A stretch of DNA of 20,249 bases, taken from assembly GCA_904502015.1 (NCBI GenBank), contig CAJGEA010000017.1, forward strand, positions 1 to 20,249, in the 5' to 3' direction. Of this stretch, positions 1-8,517 are shown one piece after another. The DNA is from an uncultured Clostridia bacterium (GTDB taxonomy: Bacteria; Bacillota; Clostridia; Oscillospirales; CAG-272). How positions within the stretch are numbered: position 1 is the first letter of the stretch; each line of letters starts with the position of its first letter. The notes under the pieces are model-generated. The model did no database searches, was not told where the DNA came from, and was given only the letters and a program-made list of their open reading frames with translations. Position numbers and translations under genes: made by a program.

Positions 1-1
1 C

Positions 2-2257
2 ATACGCTGTCCATCGTGCAATCTGGTCGTGCCCGTAGGAACGAAGGTCTGTACGGAATGCGGAAACTCGCTGGTGGAAAAGAAAAAAATGCAGGCACCG
101 CCCGCGTGGCTGTGGATGAAAAAGCACGCCCGCGCGCTCACCTGCGCAGCGTCGGTCGCGCTGGCGATCCTGCTTCTCGTGGCCGCCGCCCTGCCCGCGC
201 TGTCCCTCTCCCCCGCCGAGGGGAGCAAGCTCACGGGACTCGGGCTATCGGGCTACGACCTCGTGGGCTACTTCCTCGGCTCACACCCCGCGTCCATCAC
301 CGCCTTTCTGGAGGCATCCGAGCTTGAGGACAGCCGTACCGCTCTCCAGCCCCTTCTGTATGGAGTCGGCTTTTGCTGGCTGGTCGCGCTGATCGCCTCG
401 GCACTCTGCGCCATCCTGCTCCTGCCCAACCGCAAGCACATCTCCCGCCGCACCCTGCGCCGTCTGTGGATCCCCCTCGGCATCGCGGTAGCGGGTGGCG
501 TCGGCGCGTGGGGCTTGAGTCAGGCTTTCGTCGGCATTGTTGAGGGCGCTTGTACGGACAAAGACGGGCTTGCGCTGATGGCATCCGAGCTTGCCGCAGG
601 GCTTTGGGCGGCATGTATCCTGCCTCTGCTCACGGCGGTGCTGACCGCCGCGCTCCACATCGGCGCGTTCCGCACGATCTCCGAGAGCGAAAAGGAAATA
701 TCGCTCGGCGCGATTCTGCGCGTGCCGTTTGCGCGCGGCTACGCCCTCTACCGCCGCGCATGGCGCGCCATCACCCGCAAGAAAGCGAAGGACGGCGACG
801 ACGAGCCCCGTCTGACTGTCACCCACACGGGCACGACTTACCTCATCCTGCTGAGCGCCTCGCTGATCTTTACCCAAGCGCTCCGCAGCAAGGTATCCCA
901 CATCTTCTTCTGGTTTGTGTTCCTGCTTCCTTGCGTTCTGCTTATTTACACCCTTATCTCGGCGCACGCGCTGTCCTTCAGCATGCTGTCCGACACCAAG
1001 ACCACCGAGAAAAATACCCCCTACACCTACGAATTCCGCATTGACAACCACTCCCCCCTCGCCATTCCCTTCATTGATGCCAACATGGTCATTCCCCAAT
1101 CCAACAACGTGCGGTGTACCGAGCGGTCGGTGCGCCTGTCTATGGCACCGCTGACGGGCTACCACATTAAGAACACGGTCAGCTTCCGCTTTCGCGGCAC
1201 CTACGACATTGGCGTGCGTCAGGTCTACGTTTACGATTTTCTGCGCATCTTCCGCTACCGCGTGGACGTCACCTGTCTGTCCACGGTGTACGTTCTGCCC
1301 CGCCGACTGACCGCTGACGAGGCATCGGCCATGGCGGTGTCCGACTCCACGGCGCGCACCGTGCGCTCCCCTCTGGTGGTCGACCGACTGGAGGTCAGCG
1401 ACATCCGCGATTACCGCGGCGGTGACTCCCTCAAGAGCATTCACTGGAAGCTCTCCTCCAAGTCCGAGGACTTCATCGTCAAGGACTACAACACGGGTAC
1501 GTCCGACCGCACCGTGATCTTCTGCGATTTGGGCGCGCGCTTCCCCGAGGAGCCGCCCAAGGCCCCGGAGGCTCAACAGATACCCGAGGATAAGGTTGGT
1601 AAGAAGAACAAAAAGCCCAAGTCTGTCAAGAAGAAATCCAAAAAAGCAGCCACCGACGCGGACAAGCCCGTCGAGGACGCCGCCCCCGTTGAGCCGCCCC
1701 GTCCCGACGTACACGCGCTCACGAACCCCACCCACTACGAGGACATGAACGAGTACCTCGCCGACGGTGTGGTGGAGTTGACCCTCGCCTCGGTGCTGTC
1801 CGAGCTCCGTCGGGGACACGAGGTGCTGCTTCTGTGGTTTGACCGCCGCTCCGACACGGGGGTGTGCGCCTACCCTCTGCGCGGTGTGGATTCCTTTGAA
1901 TCCATCTACCATCTGTTTGCCACCGCGCCTCTGTGCCACCCTGACAAGCGGATCTCCTCCCTCGTCGCCACGGTCACCGACATCCAAAGCGCCAAGCAGC
2001 TCTTCGTGATCCCCTCGCTGGCAACCGACGAGATGACCGAGCTTTGCTCTCTGCCCGGTGTTTCGGATGCGGGTAGCTTCGGCTCAGCCGAGGTGATCCT
2101 CTACAACCCCGAGGAGCGTTTCGCCAACCCGCAGGAGCGCGCCGCCTACATTGAGGGCTGTGCCTCCCTCCTCGCCGCCGGCGGCATGACCCTGACGGCG
2201 CGCAATCTCCCCGCTTCCCACCGCGATCCCGAAGGAGGTGTACCGCATGAAGCATAA
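2..2257 (+). CDS. DUF58 membrane protein with N-terminal zinc ribbon (5' end outside window)
   Basis: The frame is open to the left edge. Before the first in-window GTG (29) it already encodes Cys-Pro-Ser-Cys (8-19), and Cys-Thr-Glu-Cys follows at 56-67, so an N-terminal zinc ribbon spans that GTG and the true start lies just left of the window. Counting GTG 29 as residue 1, about four hydrophobic segments follow (near 36-58, 109-133, 146-171, 189-210). A basic linker and the usual DUF58 membrane pair (about 270-325) come next, then the DUF58 signature RDYRGGDSLKSIHWK at 460-474. A Lys-rich insert (about 525-550) interrupts the C-terminal vWA-like part. DUF58 proteins are usually near 300-450 residues, so this is an enlarged, fused version. 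Family members sit with MoxR ATPases and transglutaminases in envelope-related operons. The next gene fits this; a MoxR gene would be expected to the left. Confidence 0.85.
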   Translation: MRCPSCNLVVPVGTKVCTECGNSLVEKKKMQAPPAWLWMKKHARALTCAASVALAILLLVAAALPALSLSPAEGSKLTGLGLSGYDLVGYFLGSHPASITAFLEASELEDSRTALQPLLYGVGFCWLVALIASALCAILLLPNRKHISRRTLRRLWIPLGIAVAGGVGAWGLSQAFVGIVEGACTDKDGLALMASELAAGLWAACILPLLTAVLTAALHIGAFRTISESEKEISLGAILRVPFARGYALYRRAWRAITRKKAKDGDDEPRLTVTHTGTTYLILLSASLIFTQALRSKVSHIFFWFVFLLPCVLLIYTLISAHALSFSMLSDTKTTEKNTPYTYEFRIDNHSPLAIPFIDANMVIPQSNNVRCTERSVRLSMAPLTGYHIKNTVSFRFRGTYDIGVRQVYVYDFLRIFRYRVDVTCLSTVYVLPRRLTADEASAMAVSDSTARTVRSPLVVDRLEVSDIRDYRGGDSLKSIHWKLSSKSEDFIVKDYNTGTSDRTVIFCDLGARFPEEPPKAPEAQQIPEDKVGKKNKKPKSVKKKSKKAATDADKPVEDAAPVEPPRPDVHALTNPTHYEDMNEYLADGVVELTLASVLSELRRGHEVLLLWFDRRSDTGVCAYPLRGVDSFESIYHLFATAPLCHPDKRISSLVATVTDIQSAKQLFVIPSLATDEMTELCSLPGVSDAGSFGSAEVILYNPEERFANPQERAAYIEGCASLLAAGGMTLTARNLPASHRDPEGGVPHEA
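2232..2238 (+). promoter_or_regulatory. Ribosome binding site deciding the transglutaminase start
   Basis: AAGGAGG lies 8 bases before ATG 2247. The in-frame GTG at 2238 overlaps this site itself and so cannot be the start; ATG 2247 is chosen. Confidence 0.8.
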
Positions 2258-5200
2258 TTCCAAAAGATCCGACTTCAGGGATGCTACAAAAAAATCCAAG
2301 TCCGCCAATACAAAAAAGGTCAAAAAGACACGCGCGGAGCGACGTGCCGAGCGCAACCGTCTCCTGCCCCTCCACAAGCGCCCCATCGTCTGTCCCCCCG
2401 ACCGCGCGGGGCGCAAGCTCCCCTTCCGTATGTGCGGCATCGCCCTGCGTATGCTGGTATCGGCGTGCGCCTCGACGGGACTTGTCATCTTCCTCGCCGC
2501 CGCCCTTCAGCTTGACGTATCCAACGAAACGATCGCCACGGTCAGCGGCGTCACCACCCTGCTCTGCTCCCTCTTTGCGCTGGGCGGCGTCCCCCGTTGG
2601 CTCTCGCTGGCAGGCACGGCGGGATGTATTGGGTATCTCCTGGCCGCGTCTCCCCGCGCTTTTACGGATATCCCCTACTCCATGCTGGCGCTCTGCAACG
2701 CCACGCTCCAGCGCTTGCACGACGCGGGCTACCTCACCTACAAGACGTTTATGATTGGCGAATCCGCCTTTGCCACCCCCACCCTCATGCCCGCGCTGAT
2801 CAAGCACGGCGTGTCCCTCGTGGCGGTGGTGATCGCGGCGGTATTTGCCTTCTGCCTCGTGCGCCGCGTGCGCATCCTGCCCCCCGCCATCATCAGCACT
2901 ACGCTGATCGTGGCGATCCTGACCTTCAACATTTACAGCAACCGCATCCCTTCCAACCTGGGCGTCGCGCTGGTGATCGTATCCTTCGCCGCCGTTCTGG
3001 TTATGGCCAATTACGATCGCCTTTACCGCCGCACCGACCGCCGCCGCTACGACACAGAGCTCTCTCTCTTTGGGGACGGTGACCGCCCTGCCGAACCTAC
3101 GGTCGAAAAGGGAGCGCGTGCTACCCCTGAGCAGAAAAAGCAGCTCCGCGCCGCGCGGAAATTTGAGCGCGTCACCGAGCAAGCCCGCATGGCGATGGGC
3201 GGTTACGCGGCGGCGGCCATGCTGGCGGTCTGCCTCCTGGTGGCCGCGCCCCCTGCCCTGCTCATCCACGACAGCTTCAACACCATTGACGCCATTGACG
3301 AAAAGATGGCGTTCGCCCGCGACTACGTCACCGCCGTTCTGCGGGGCGACGACAAGAAGCTTGACCTTCTGGAATACGATGCGGACGAGGACAATTACAA
3401 ACCCCATTCCTCGGAGCTGGAGCAGCTCAACTTCACGGGTAAGCAAATCTTCTATGTGCAGTCCCGTATCAACATGAACCTTTATCTGCGCGGCTGGATC
3501 GGCACCGACTACCGCGACGGCGGCTGGCAGGCGGCCACGGGCGACACCCTGGACTCCTACCGCGAGCTGTTCGGTACCGACGGCAATCCCTCTGACGAGC
3601 TGCGCTACAATTTCTACCACTACATGAAGCCCGATATGGTGGATATTGATCCCTCGGTGTACGTTGAGGGCACGCGCAACCACTCGACATACGGCTTCTA
3701 CAACCTGCTGGTGGGCGTTCGCCGCATCAACAGTCCCTCCTCCCTTGCCTACTTCCCCACCGTTCCCGATCTGCGTCTTGGCGCGTTTGAGCCCGGCACG
3801 ATCGATCCCACCGAGCTCACCTACGTCAACGTCTACGACGGCATTTACACGGGACGCGGATTTGAGGAAAACGGCGCCGCCACCTCCACCTTGACCTACG
3901 CCCCCTTGATGACCAAGGAGGAATGGGCGTCCAACCAAGCTGAATTGGAGGCGCGGTACAGCATCCAGAAGGAGCTTCTGCTGGCTCTCACGGGCCGTGA
4001 AACACGCTCCGACGGCACGGTGCAAAGCTACGTAACGCTCCACCTCTCGGAGCAAAACGACGGCACCACCATGTTCATGTATACCTACAAGAAGAACAAG
4101 GAGGAGCGCATCTGGCGGTTTTACCATAAGACCGACAGCATAGCCCGCTCGGGCGACCACTACACCGTAATCACCGAATACGGCACTATGAGCATCTACA
4201 CCTCGGGCTCTCGCGTCACGAGCGCGCAGTGGAAGGCCTCTGGTTACGCGGGCACCGACGCGCTCTACAACCGTTACAACAAAAACATGACCGACGACGA
4301 GCGCATCGAGCTGATGGAGGCCATTGAGCTCGACCGCACGTACAGCGATTTCGTCTACCGCACCTATACCAAAAAATCCGACAGCACCTTCCTCCGTGAG
4401 CTGGCAAGCACCATTGCGGCGCAGGCCCACAAGAAGGGAGAGGAGCAGGAGTGGGTGGAGATCCCCGACGATCCAGACACCGAGGAGGACGAGTCCGACG
4501 GCTTCTACGTCACGAATACCATTGACGTGCCCGCCGACGTAGCCCTCGCCGCCGTCCGTAACGCCTCCTTTGCCGAGGCCTACGTCCAGCGCGACCTGCT
4601 GGTTCGCAACGTCATTGACTACATCATCACCGAGATGGAGTGTACCTACACCATCACCCCCAACCTCACGAACGTGGACGCCTCGCTGGACGGCGTGGAA
4701 AACTTCCTGCGGAATACCAAGGAGGGCTACTGCGTGCAGTTCGCCTCGGCCGCCGCGCTCCTTCTGCGCGAGCTGGGCATCCCCGTCCGCTACGTGGAGG
4801 GCTTCATCGCCACCGATCTGCACCGCGCGTCGGGCAGCGGCTTTACCTACGGCGGCTACGTCCACGACTACGAGGCACACTCCTGGATCGAGGTGTATTT
4901 CGACGGCGTGGGCTGGATCCAATACGAGACCACCCCGCAATACTACCGCGCCATGTACGGCTCGACGGGTAACACGGGCAGCACCGTGAACCCCTCCCCC
5001 GTTCTCCCCGAGGAGAGCGTCACCACCCCCGACGGGGACGTGACCGAGCCCGACGATCCCGAGGAAACCGAGGAGGAATCCGAGGGTGAGACCATGAGCG
5101 ACGAGGACAAGACGGCGGCCGCCGTCACCCGTGGCGGCTTGATTGGTCTCGGTGTGATCGCCGCTCTGTTCATCCTCATCGCCGTGATCCGCACCATTGC

Positions 5201-5627
5201 ATCCCGCGCGCGGGATGCCGAATATCACCGCCAAAGCGTGGCCGGGCAAATCCTCGGTGAGGAGTTCGGCAAGAGCACCTCCGAGGAGGATCGCCGCGAA
5301 ATGGCGCTGGAGATGGCCGACTCGGTAACGAGCCTGCTCGCCATCTACGATCTGGCGCCCCGCGCGGGCGAGTTCCGCGCCGACTACGCCGACCGCCTGA
5401 CCGCCGCGCTCAGCACCCAAAAGGCCCCCACGGGCGAGGGTGCTCCTGCACTCCCCGACCTGCACATCGTGCTGGATGCGCTGGCCGCCGAGGAATTCGG
5501 TCACGGCATGACCACGGCGGAGATGAAGCAGGTCGCCGCGCTGTATCTCTACCTGCACCGTGGCGTTCGCCGCCGCGTGCCCCTGCCGACGCGTTTGAAG
5601 CTGCGCTACGTCAAACGGCAGATCTGA
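2247..5627 (+). CDS. TgpA-like membrane transglutaminase-domain protein
   Basis: This 1126-residue protein starts 11 bases inside the DUF58 gene, so the two are translationally coupled. The N-terminus is very basic (1-60). About seven membrane segments follow (63-88, 96-112, 117-134, 187-207, 210-231, 236-254, about 317-338). A large extracytoplasmic part carries a transglutaminase-like fold at about 790-900. Its catalytic Cys829 is in GYCVQFASA, its His878 in EAHSWIEVYF, and the third position is Glu894 in YETTP where many relatives have Asp. An acidic linker leads to a last membrane segment (963-984) and a cytoplasmic tail of about 140 residues, placed like DUF4129. TgpA-type proteins act at the cell surface, and protein cross-linking or peptide cleavage is possible; the substrate cannot be read from sequence. 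The extracellular domain is larger than in TgpA. Confidence 0.85.
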   Translation: MKHNSKRSDFRDATKKSKSANTKKVKKTRAERRAERNRLLPLHKRPIVCPPDRAGRKLPFRMCGIALRMLVSACASTGLVIFLAAALQLDVSNETIATVSGVTTLLCSLFALGGVPRWLSLAGTAGCIGYLLAASPRAFTDIPYSMLALCNATLQRLHDAGYLTYKTFMIGESAFATPTLMPALIKHGVSLVAVVIAAVFAFCLVRRVRILPPAIISTTLIVAILTFNIYSNRIPSNLGVALVIVSFAAVLVMANYDRLYRRTDRRRYDTELSLFGDGDRPAEPTVEKGARATPEQKKQLRAARKFERVTEQARMAMGGYAAAAMLAVCLLVAAPPALLIHDSFNTIDAIDEKMAFARDYVTAVLRGDDKKLDLLEYDADEDNYKPHSSELEQLNFTGKQIFYVQSRINMNLYLRGWIGTDYRDGGWQAATGDTLDSYRELFGTDGNPSDELRYNFYHYMKPDMVDIDPSVYVEGTRNHSTYGFYNLLVGVRRINSPSSLAYFPTVPDLRLGAFEPGTIDPTELTYVNVYDGIYTGRGFEENGAATSTLTYAPLMTKEEWASNQAELEARYSIQKELLLALTGRETRSDGTVQSYVTLHLSEQNDGTTMFMYTYKKNKEERIWRFYHKTDSIARSGDHYTVITEYGTMSIYTSGSRVTSAQWKASGYAGTDALYNRYNKNMTDDERIELMEAIELDRTYSDFVYRTYTKKSDSTFLRELASTIAAQAHKKGEEQEWVEIPDDPDTEEDESDGFYVTNTIDVPADVALAAVRNASFAEAYVQRDLLVRNVIDYIITEMECTYTITPNLTNVDASLDGVENFLRNTKEGYCVQFASAAALLLRELGIPVRYVEGFIATDLHRASGSGFTYGGYVHDYEAHSWIEVYFDGVGWIQYETTPQYYRAMYGSTGNTGSTVNPSPVLPEESVTTPDGDVTEPDDPEETEEESEGETMSDEDKTAAAVTRGGLIGLGVIAALFILIAVIRTIASRARDAEYHRQSVAGQILGEEFGKSTSEEDRREMALEMADSVTSLLAIYDLAPRAGEFRADYADRLTAALSTQKAPTGEGAPALPDLHIVLDALAAEEFGHGMTTAEMKQVAALYLYLHRGVRRRVPLPTRLKLRYVKRQI

Positions 5628-5657
5628 CAACCGACGATCGAGGATTGTCACACTTCA

Positions 5658-5694
5658 AGCCCCCCCCCCGCCTCAACGGTGGGGAGGCTCTTTT
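5658..5694 (+). terminator. Degenerate intrinsic terminator after the transglutaminase gene
   Basis: AGCC-C-CCCC can pair with GGGG-A-GGCT across the loop, followed by TTTT (5691-5694). It looks like a decayed copy of the perfect hairpins at 7799 and 8467: the shared AACGG loop bases remain, but the left arm has become a run of ten C (5660-5669). Confidence 0.55.
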
Positions 5695-5720
5695 GGGAAA
5701 AATGCCGTTATCAAAAAGAA

Positions 5721-5749
5721 TTGACATTTTTCCAAAAGCATGCTATAAT
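5721..5749 (+). promoter_or_regulatory. Consensus promoter of the glycosidase-like lipoprotein gene
   Basis: TTGACA (5721-5726), a 17-base spacer and TATAAT (5744-5749), with TG at 5741-5742 giving an extended -10. All twelve hexamer bases match the housekeeping consensus. ATG 5779 is 29 bases downstream of the -10. Confidence 0.85.
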
Positions 5750-5778
5750 GGAAAAAGCAAAAAACAAGGAGCACAGAC

Positions 5779-7761
5779 ATGAAAAAGCGTATAAAATTTC
5801 TGACTCTCTTTCTGGCATTTCTGATGGCCGTCTCCCCTCTGACCGCCTGCGATAAGACCGACGCCCCCACCGATACCGACGCCCTCACCGAAAACATCAC
5901 CGAGGGCACCACCGAGGGCGCCACCGAAGGCGCTACCGAGAGTGCCACCGAGTCTACGGATACACCCGACATTCCCTCCGTGGAGCGCGTCCCCGATAAC
6001 CGCAACCTGACCGCCGCCGAATATTCCGTTCTCAACATCACAGGTACCGACGATTTCGGCCGTGTCATCACCCCCGTGGACGGCAAGGTCAACGATGACC
6101 GCTACGTGGGTATGTTCTACTTTTTAACGCTGGGACAGCACACGAATCACACCGGCATCTTCGATATTGACGTCATCACCAAGCAAGGCACTGACCACAA
6201 AGCCTTTACCTTCTACGATACCCCCGACACCCCCGTGGGCTCGGCCCACTTCTGGGGTCAGCCCGTTTGGGGCTACTACCACAGTCAGGATACGTGGGTC
6301 ATGCGCAAGCAGATCGAGATGCTCACCATGGCGGGCGTGGATTTTCTGGTTCTGGACACCTCCAACAACGTCATCTACGAGGGAGTGACCAAGCTCCTTT
6401 TCGACATCCTTCTGGAATACCAGTCCAAGGGCTGGGACGTACCCCGCGTAGTCTACTACATGGGCAAGCACGACCTGAACGACGACATCAACGCATTCAG
6501 AAAGGTCTACAACATCTTCTACGCCAAGGACACCTACAAAAGCCTGTGGTTCACCCCCAACGACCCCCAAAAGCCCCTGATCATCGCACCCGATAACGTC
6601 GTCGCGGCCTTTGCCAATTCCGTGAATTTTCAGCAAAAGCAGCTTTTCGATTTTTTTGATTTCCGCGTGACTCAGTGGCCTACCGAATCCGTCTTCTACG
6701 CGGACGGCGCCCCTTGGATCGACTTCAGATACCCTCAGAGGTCTCAGAACGGCTGGATCAACCTCTCCACCGCCCAGCACGTCACGGTATGCATGACCGA
6801 CATAAAGGGCTCGCGCGGTCGCGGCTGGTACCCCACGAAGCAGGCCTCCCGAGACAATTGGGTGGGTGTAAACGACCACGAAAACTGGCGCAAGGATCTC
6901 AATTTTCAGGCACAGTGGAATACCGTTCTCAAAATGAGCGAGGAGAAAAAAGCCACCAACGCCCGTTTCGTCTTCCTGACGGGCTGGAACGAGTGGGTCG
7001 CCCAAAAGATTGACTCGGGAAATAATTTTTACATTACCGTCGACACCTACTGCCCCGAATATTCCCGTGACATCGAGCCCTCCCGCTCGGACGGCATGAA
7101 GGACTACACCTACTTCATGACCATCATGAACATTCACAATGACAATTACCACCCCGCCGTTCACTACGAGTACCCCGTCGCCACCCCCGACATCACCAAG
7201 GACGATACCGACGTGTGGAACACCTCCACCGCCGTCTACCGTGACTTCACGGGAGAGTGCGCCGACCGCAATTTCAAGGCTATGGCGGGTGGTATCACCT
7301 ACACCGACACCACAGGCCGCAACGATATTGACACCATCACGGTTCTGCGTGACAGTCAGTATCTCTACTTCCGCGTCACCTGCGTGGACGCCATCACGGC
7401 GCACGAGACAGGCGACAACGGCTGGATGAACCTCTGGCTCAAGACCGCCGCCGCCGAGGGCGACCTCATGGGCGGCTACGAGTTCGTGATCAACTACGAG
7501 GTGTCGGGCAACAAGAGCCAGATCCTCCGCTGCAAGTCCCCTGACAATATGGAGAGCGTAGGCGAGGCCGACGTCAACGTCTTCGGCAACGCCATGATCG
7601 TCCGCATTCCCCTTGAATCTCTGGGACTCTCCGAGGACAACTATCAGGTGGAATTCAAGGTCACCGACAACGTGCAAAATATGATCAACGATCCCCTGAA
7701 TCTCTACTCCACCGGCGACGCCGCCCCCATCGGCTCTCTGAATTTCAACTTCGGATACTGA
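5779..7761 (+). CDS. Putative glycosidase-like lipoprotein with C-terminal CBM9-like domain
   Basis: A 660-residue protein starting at ATG 5779 with AAGGAG (5766-5771) seven bases upstream. A signal peptide ends in a lipobox, LTAC with Cys24, so it is probably anchored on the outer face of the membrane. Residues about 25-72 form a Thr/Glu/Gly-rich spacer. The central part (about 80-440) resembles (beta/alpha)8 glycosidases of the GH71/GH99 type: VGMFYFL near its start, a FWGQPVWGYY stretch, GVDFLVLDTSN, and GWNEW at 402-406, where Glu405 is a catalytic candidate. Residues about 475-660 look like a beta-sandwich of the CBM9/DOMON type, with TVLRDSQYLYFRVTC. I infer a surface polysaccharide-degrading enzyme; the exact family and substrate are unknown. 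It is a single-gene unit with its own promoter and terminator. Confidence 0.65.
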   Translation: MKKRIKFLTLFLAFLMAVSPLTACDKTDAPTDTDALTENITEGTTEGATEGATESATESTDTPDIPSVERVPDNRNLTAAEYSVLNITGTDDFGRVITPVDGKVNDDRYVGMFYFLTLGQHTNHTGIFDIDVITKQGTDHKAFTFYDTPDTPVGSAHFWGQPVWGYYHSQDTWVMRKQIEMLTMAGVDFLVLDTSNNVIYEGVTKLLFDILLEYQSKGWDVPRVVYYMGKHDLNDDINAFRKVYNIFYAKDTYKSLWFTPNDPQKPLIIAPDNVVAAFANSVNFQQKQLFDFFDFRVTQWPTESVFYADGAPWIDFRYPQRSQNGWINLSTAQHVTVCMTDIKGSRGRGWYPTKQASRDNWVGVNDHENWRKDLNFQAQWNTVLKMSEEKKATNARFVFLTGWNEWVAQKIDSGNNFYITVDTYCPEYSRDIEPSRSDGMKDYTYFMTIMNIHNDNYHPAVHYEYPVATPDITKDDTDVWNTSTAVYRDFTGECADRNFKAMAGGITYTDTTGRNDIDTITVLRDSQYLYFRVTCVDAITAHETGDNGWMNLWLKTAAAEGDLMGGYEFVINYEVSGNKSQILRCKSPDNMESVGEADVNVFGNAMIVRIPLESLGLSEDNYQVEFKVTDNVQNMINDPLNLYSTGDAAPIGSLNFNFGY

Positions 7762-7798
7762 TCCGCGCGCAAGCGCACGAAGCATTCTCGTATAGAAC

Positions 7799-7836
7799 GA
7801 CCGCCTCCCCGTCCAACGGATGGGGAGGCGGTTTTT
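7799..7836 (+). terminator. Intrinsic terminator of the glycosidase-like lipoprotein gene
   Basis: CCGCCTCCCC (7801-7810) pairs perfectly with GGGGAGGCGG (7822-7831). An inner TCC-AAC-GGA extends the stem, and TTTTT follows at 7832-7836. It is nearly identical to the hairpin at 8467. Confidence 0.92.
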
Positions 7837-8220
7837 CATTGTAATGGGAATGTGTGTTTTAAATTGGTATTTATCGAGATGTTTGAAATTTAGATTGCCG
7901 TTTTCCAAGAAATCCTTGATCCGCATAGGTATTATGCAAGCGGGCGACCAATGGTCGCCCCTACAACCTAAAACCAAAGAATATCTATACCCAACAAGGA
8001 AATACCTTCCCTATATGCCGTAGGGGCGACCTGCGGTCGCCCGCGGGCGCACACAGTGCGCCCCTACCATGGGTTATAATAAACCGTTCGACAAATCCAA
8101 ATTTTCAAAAATTCAACCATTATGTAGGTACACCTTCTTATATTTTTTCTTGACTATTGGTAAAATATGTGCAAGGGTGAATTCACTCAACAGCACATTC
8201 TTATCAAAGGGGGTATTGGC
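7837..8220. other. Gene-free AT-rich spacer holding palindromic repeats
   Basis: No supportable gene lies between the lipoprotein terminator and the small regulator. One short open frame (7820-8023) runs through the terminator and the repeat, has no ribosome site and is not accepted. The stretch holds the repeat element at 7941-8067 in otherwise AT-rich DNA. I see no consensus promoter for the regulator; TTGACT at 8150-8155 has no -10 at a suitable distance. Confidence 0.6.
7941..8067. repeat. Composite palindromic intergenic repeat element
   Basis: There are three hairpins. The first is GGGCGACC-AAT-GGTCGCCC (7942-7960). The second and third are nested inside 8020-8067 (GGCGACC-TGC-GGTCGCC and GGGCGCAC-ACA-GTGCGCCC). 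The 8020-8067 unit is bounded by a perfect inverted repeat, GTAGGGGCG/CGCCCCTAC. GGTCGCCCCTAC (7953-7964) is the exact reverse complement of GTAGGGGCGACC (8020-8031), so the whole block is itself an inverted repeat. This looks like a dispersed REP/MITE-like element rather than a terminator, since no T-run follows. The copy number is unknown from this window. Confidence 0.75.
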
Positions 8221-8466
8221 ATGACTGTCAACGATGCGGTTGCAAAGCGCGTATCGGCGCTTTTACAAGAGAAAAACATGACGCAATACCGTTTGGAGCA
8301 AAGCTCGGGCATTCAGCACGGAAGCATGCAATGCATTATGAACGGTCGAAACAAAACCGTAACACTGAGCACCGTGATCCTGCTGGCCAAAGGATTCGAC
8401 ATTTCCCTTCACGAATTTCTGAACGATGAAATTTTCCACGCCGAAAATTTGGATATTGAACAGTAA
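8221..8466 (+). CDS. Small XRE-family helix-turn-helix regulator
   Basis: This 81-residue protein starts at ATG 8221 with AAAGGGGG (8206-8213) seven bases upstream; an in-frame upstream start at 8167 has no such site. Nearly the whole length is a Cro/CI-type domain: residues 5-17 VAKRVSALLQEK..., then MTQYRLEQSSGI (about 20-31), a recognition-helix region HGSMQCIMNGRNK, and a closing helix ISLHEFLND. It has no added sensor or dimerisation domain, so it is a minimal DNA-binding protein. It stands alone between palindromic repeats and a terminator and is convergent with the LRR lipoprotein gene, so its target is not evident. Family assignment is confident; its role is not. Confidence 0.85.
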   Translation: MTVNDAVAKRVSALLQEKNMTQYRLEQSSGIQHGSMQCIMNGRNKTVTLSTVILLAKGFDISLHEFLNDEIFHAENLDIEQ

Positions 8467-8501
8467 CGCCTCCCCATCCAACGGATGGGGAGGCGTTTTT
8501 T
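8467..8501 (+). terminator. Intrinsic terminator of the XRE regulator
   Basis: CGCCTCCCCATCC (8467-8479), loop AAC and GGATGGGGAGGCG (8483-8495) form a perfect 13-bp stem directly after the stop codon, followed by TTTTTT (8496-8501). Confidence 0.93.
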
Positions 8502-8517
8502 ATCAAACCGATTCCGT

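Noticed and set aside
1974..5651. A 1225-residue open frame on the minus strand opposite the transglutaminase gene
   Set aside because: It is a shadow of strong C/G third-position codon bias. It has no ribosome site and no recognisable domain, while the plus-strand gene has clear catalytic motifs.
6124..7977. A 617-residue minus-strand frame opposite the glycosidase-like gene
   Set aside because: It reads through the terminator and repeat element, has a low-complexity Val/Gly/Asp-rich product and no start signals.
7820..8023. A 67-residue plus-strand frame after the glycosidase-like gene
   Set aside because: It begins inside the terminator, crosses the palindromic repeat and lacks a ribosome site.
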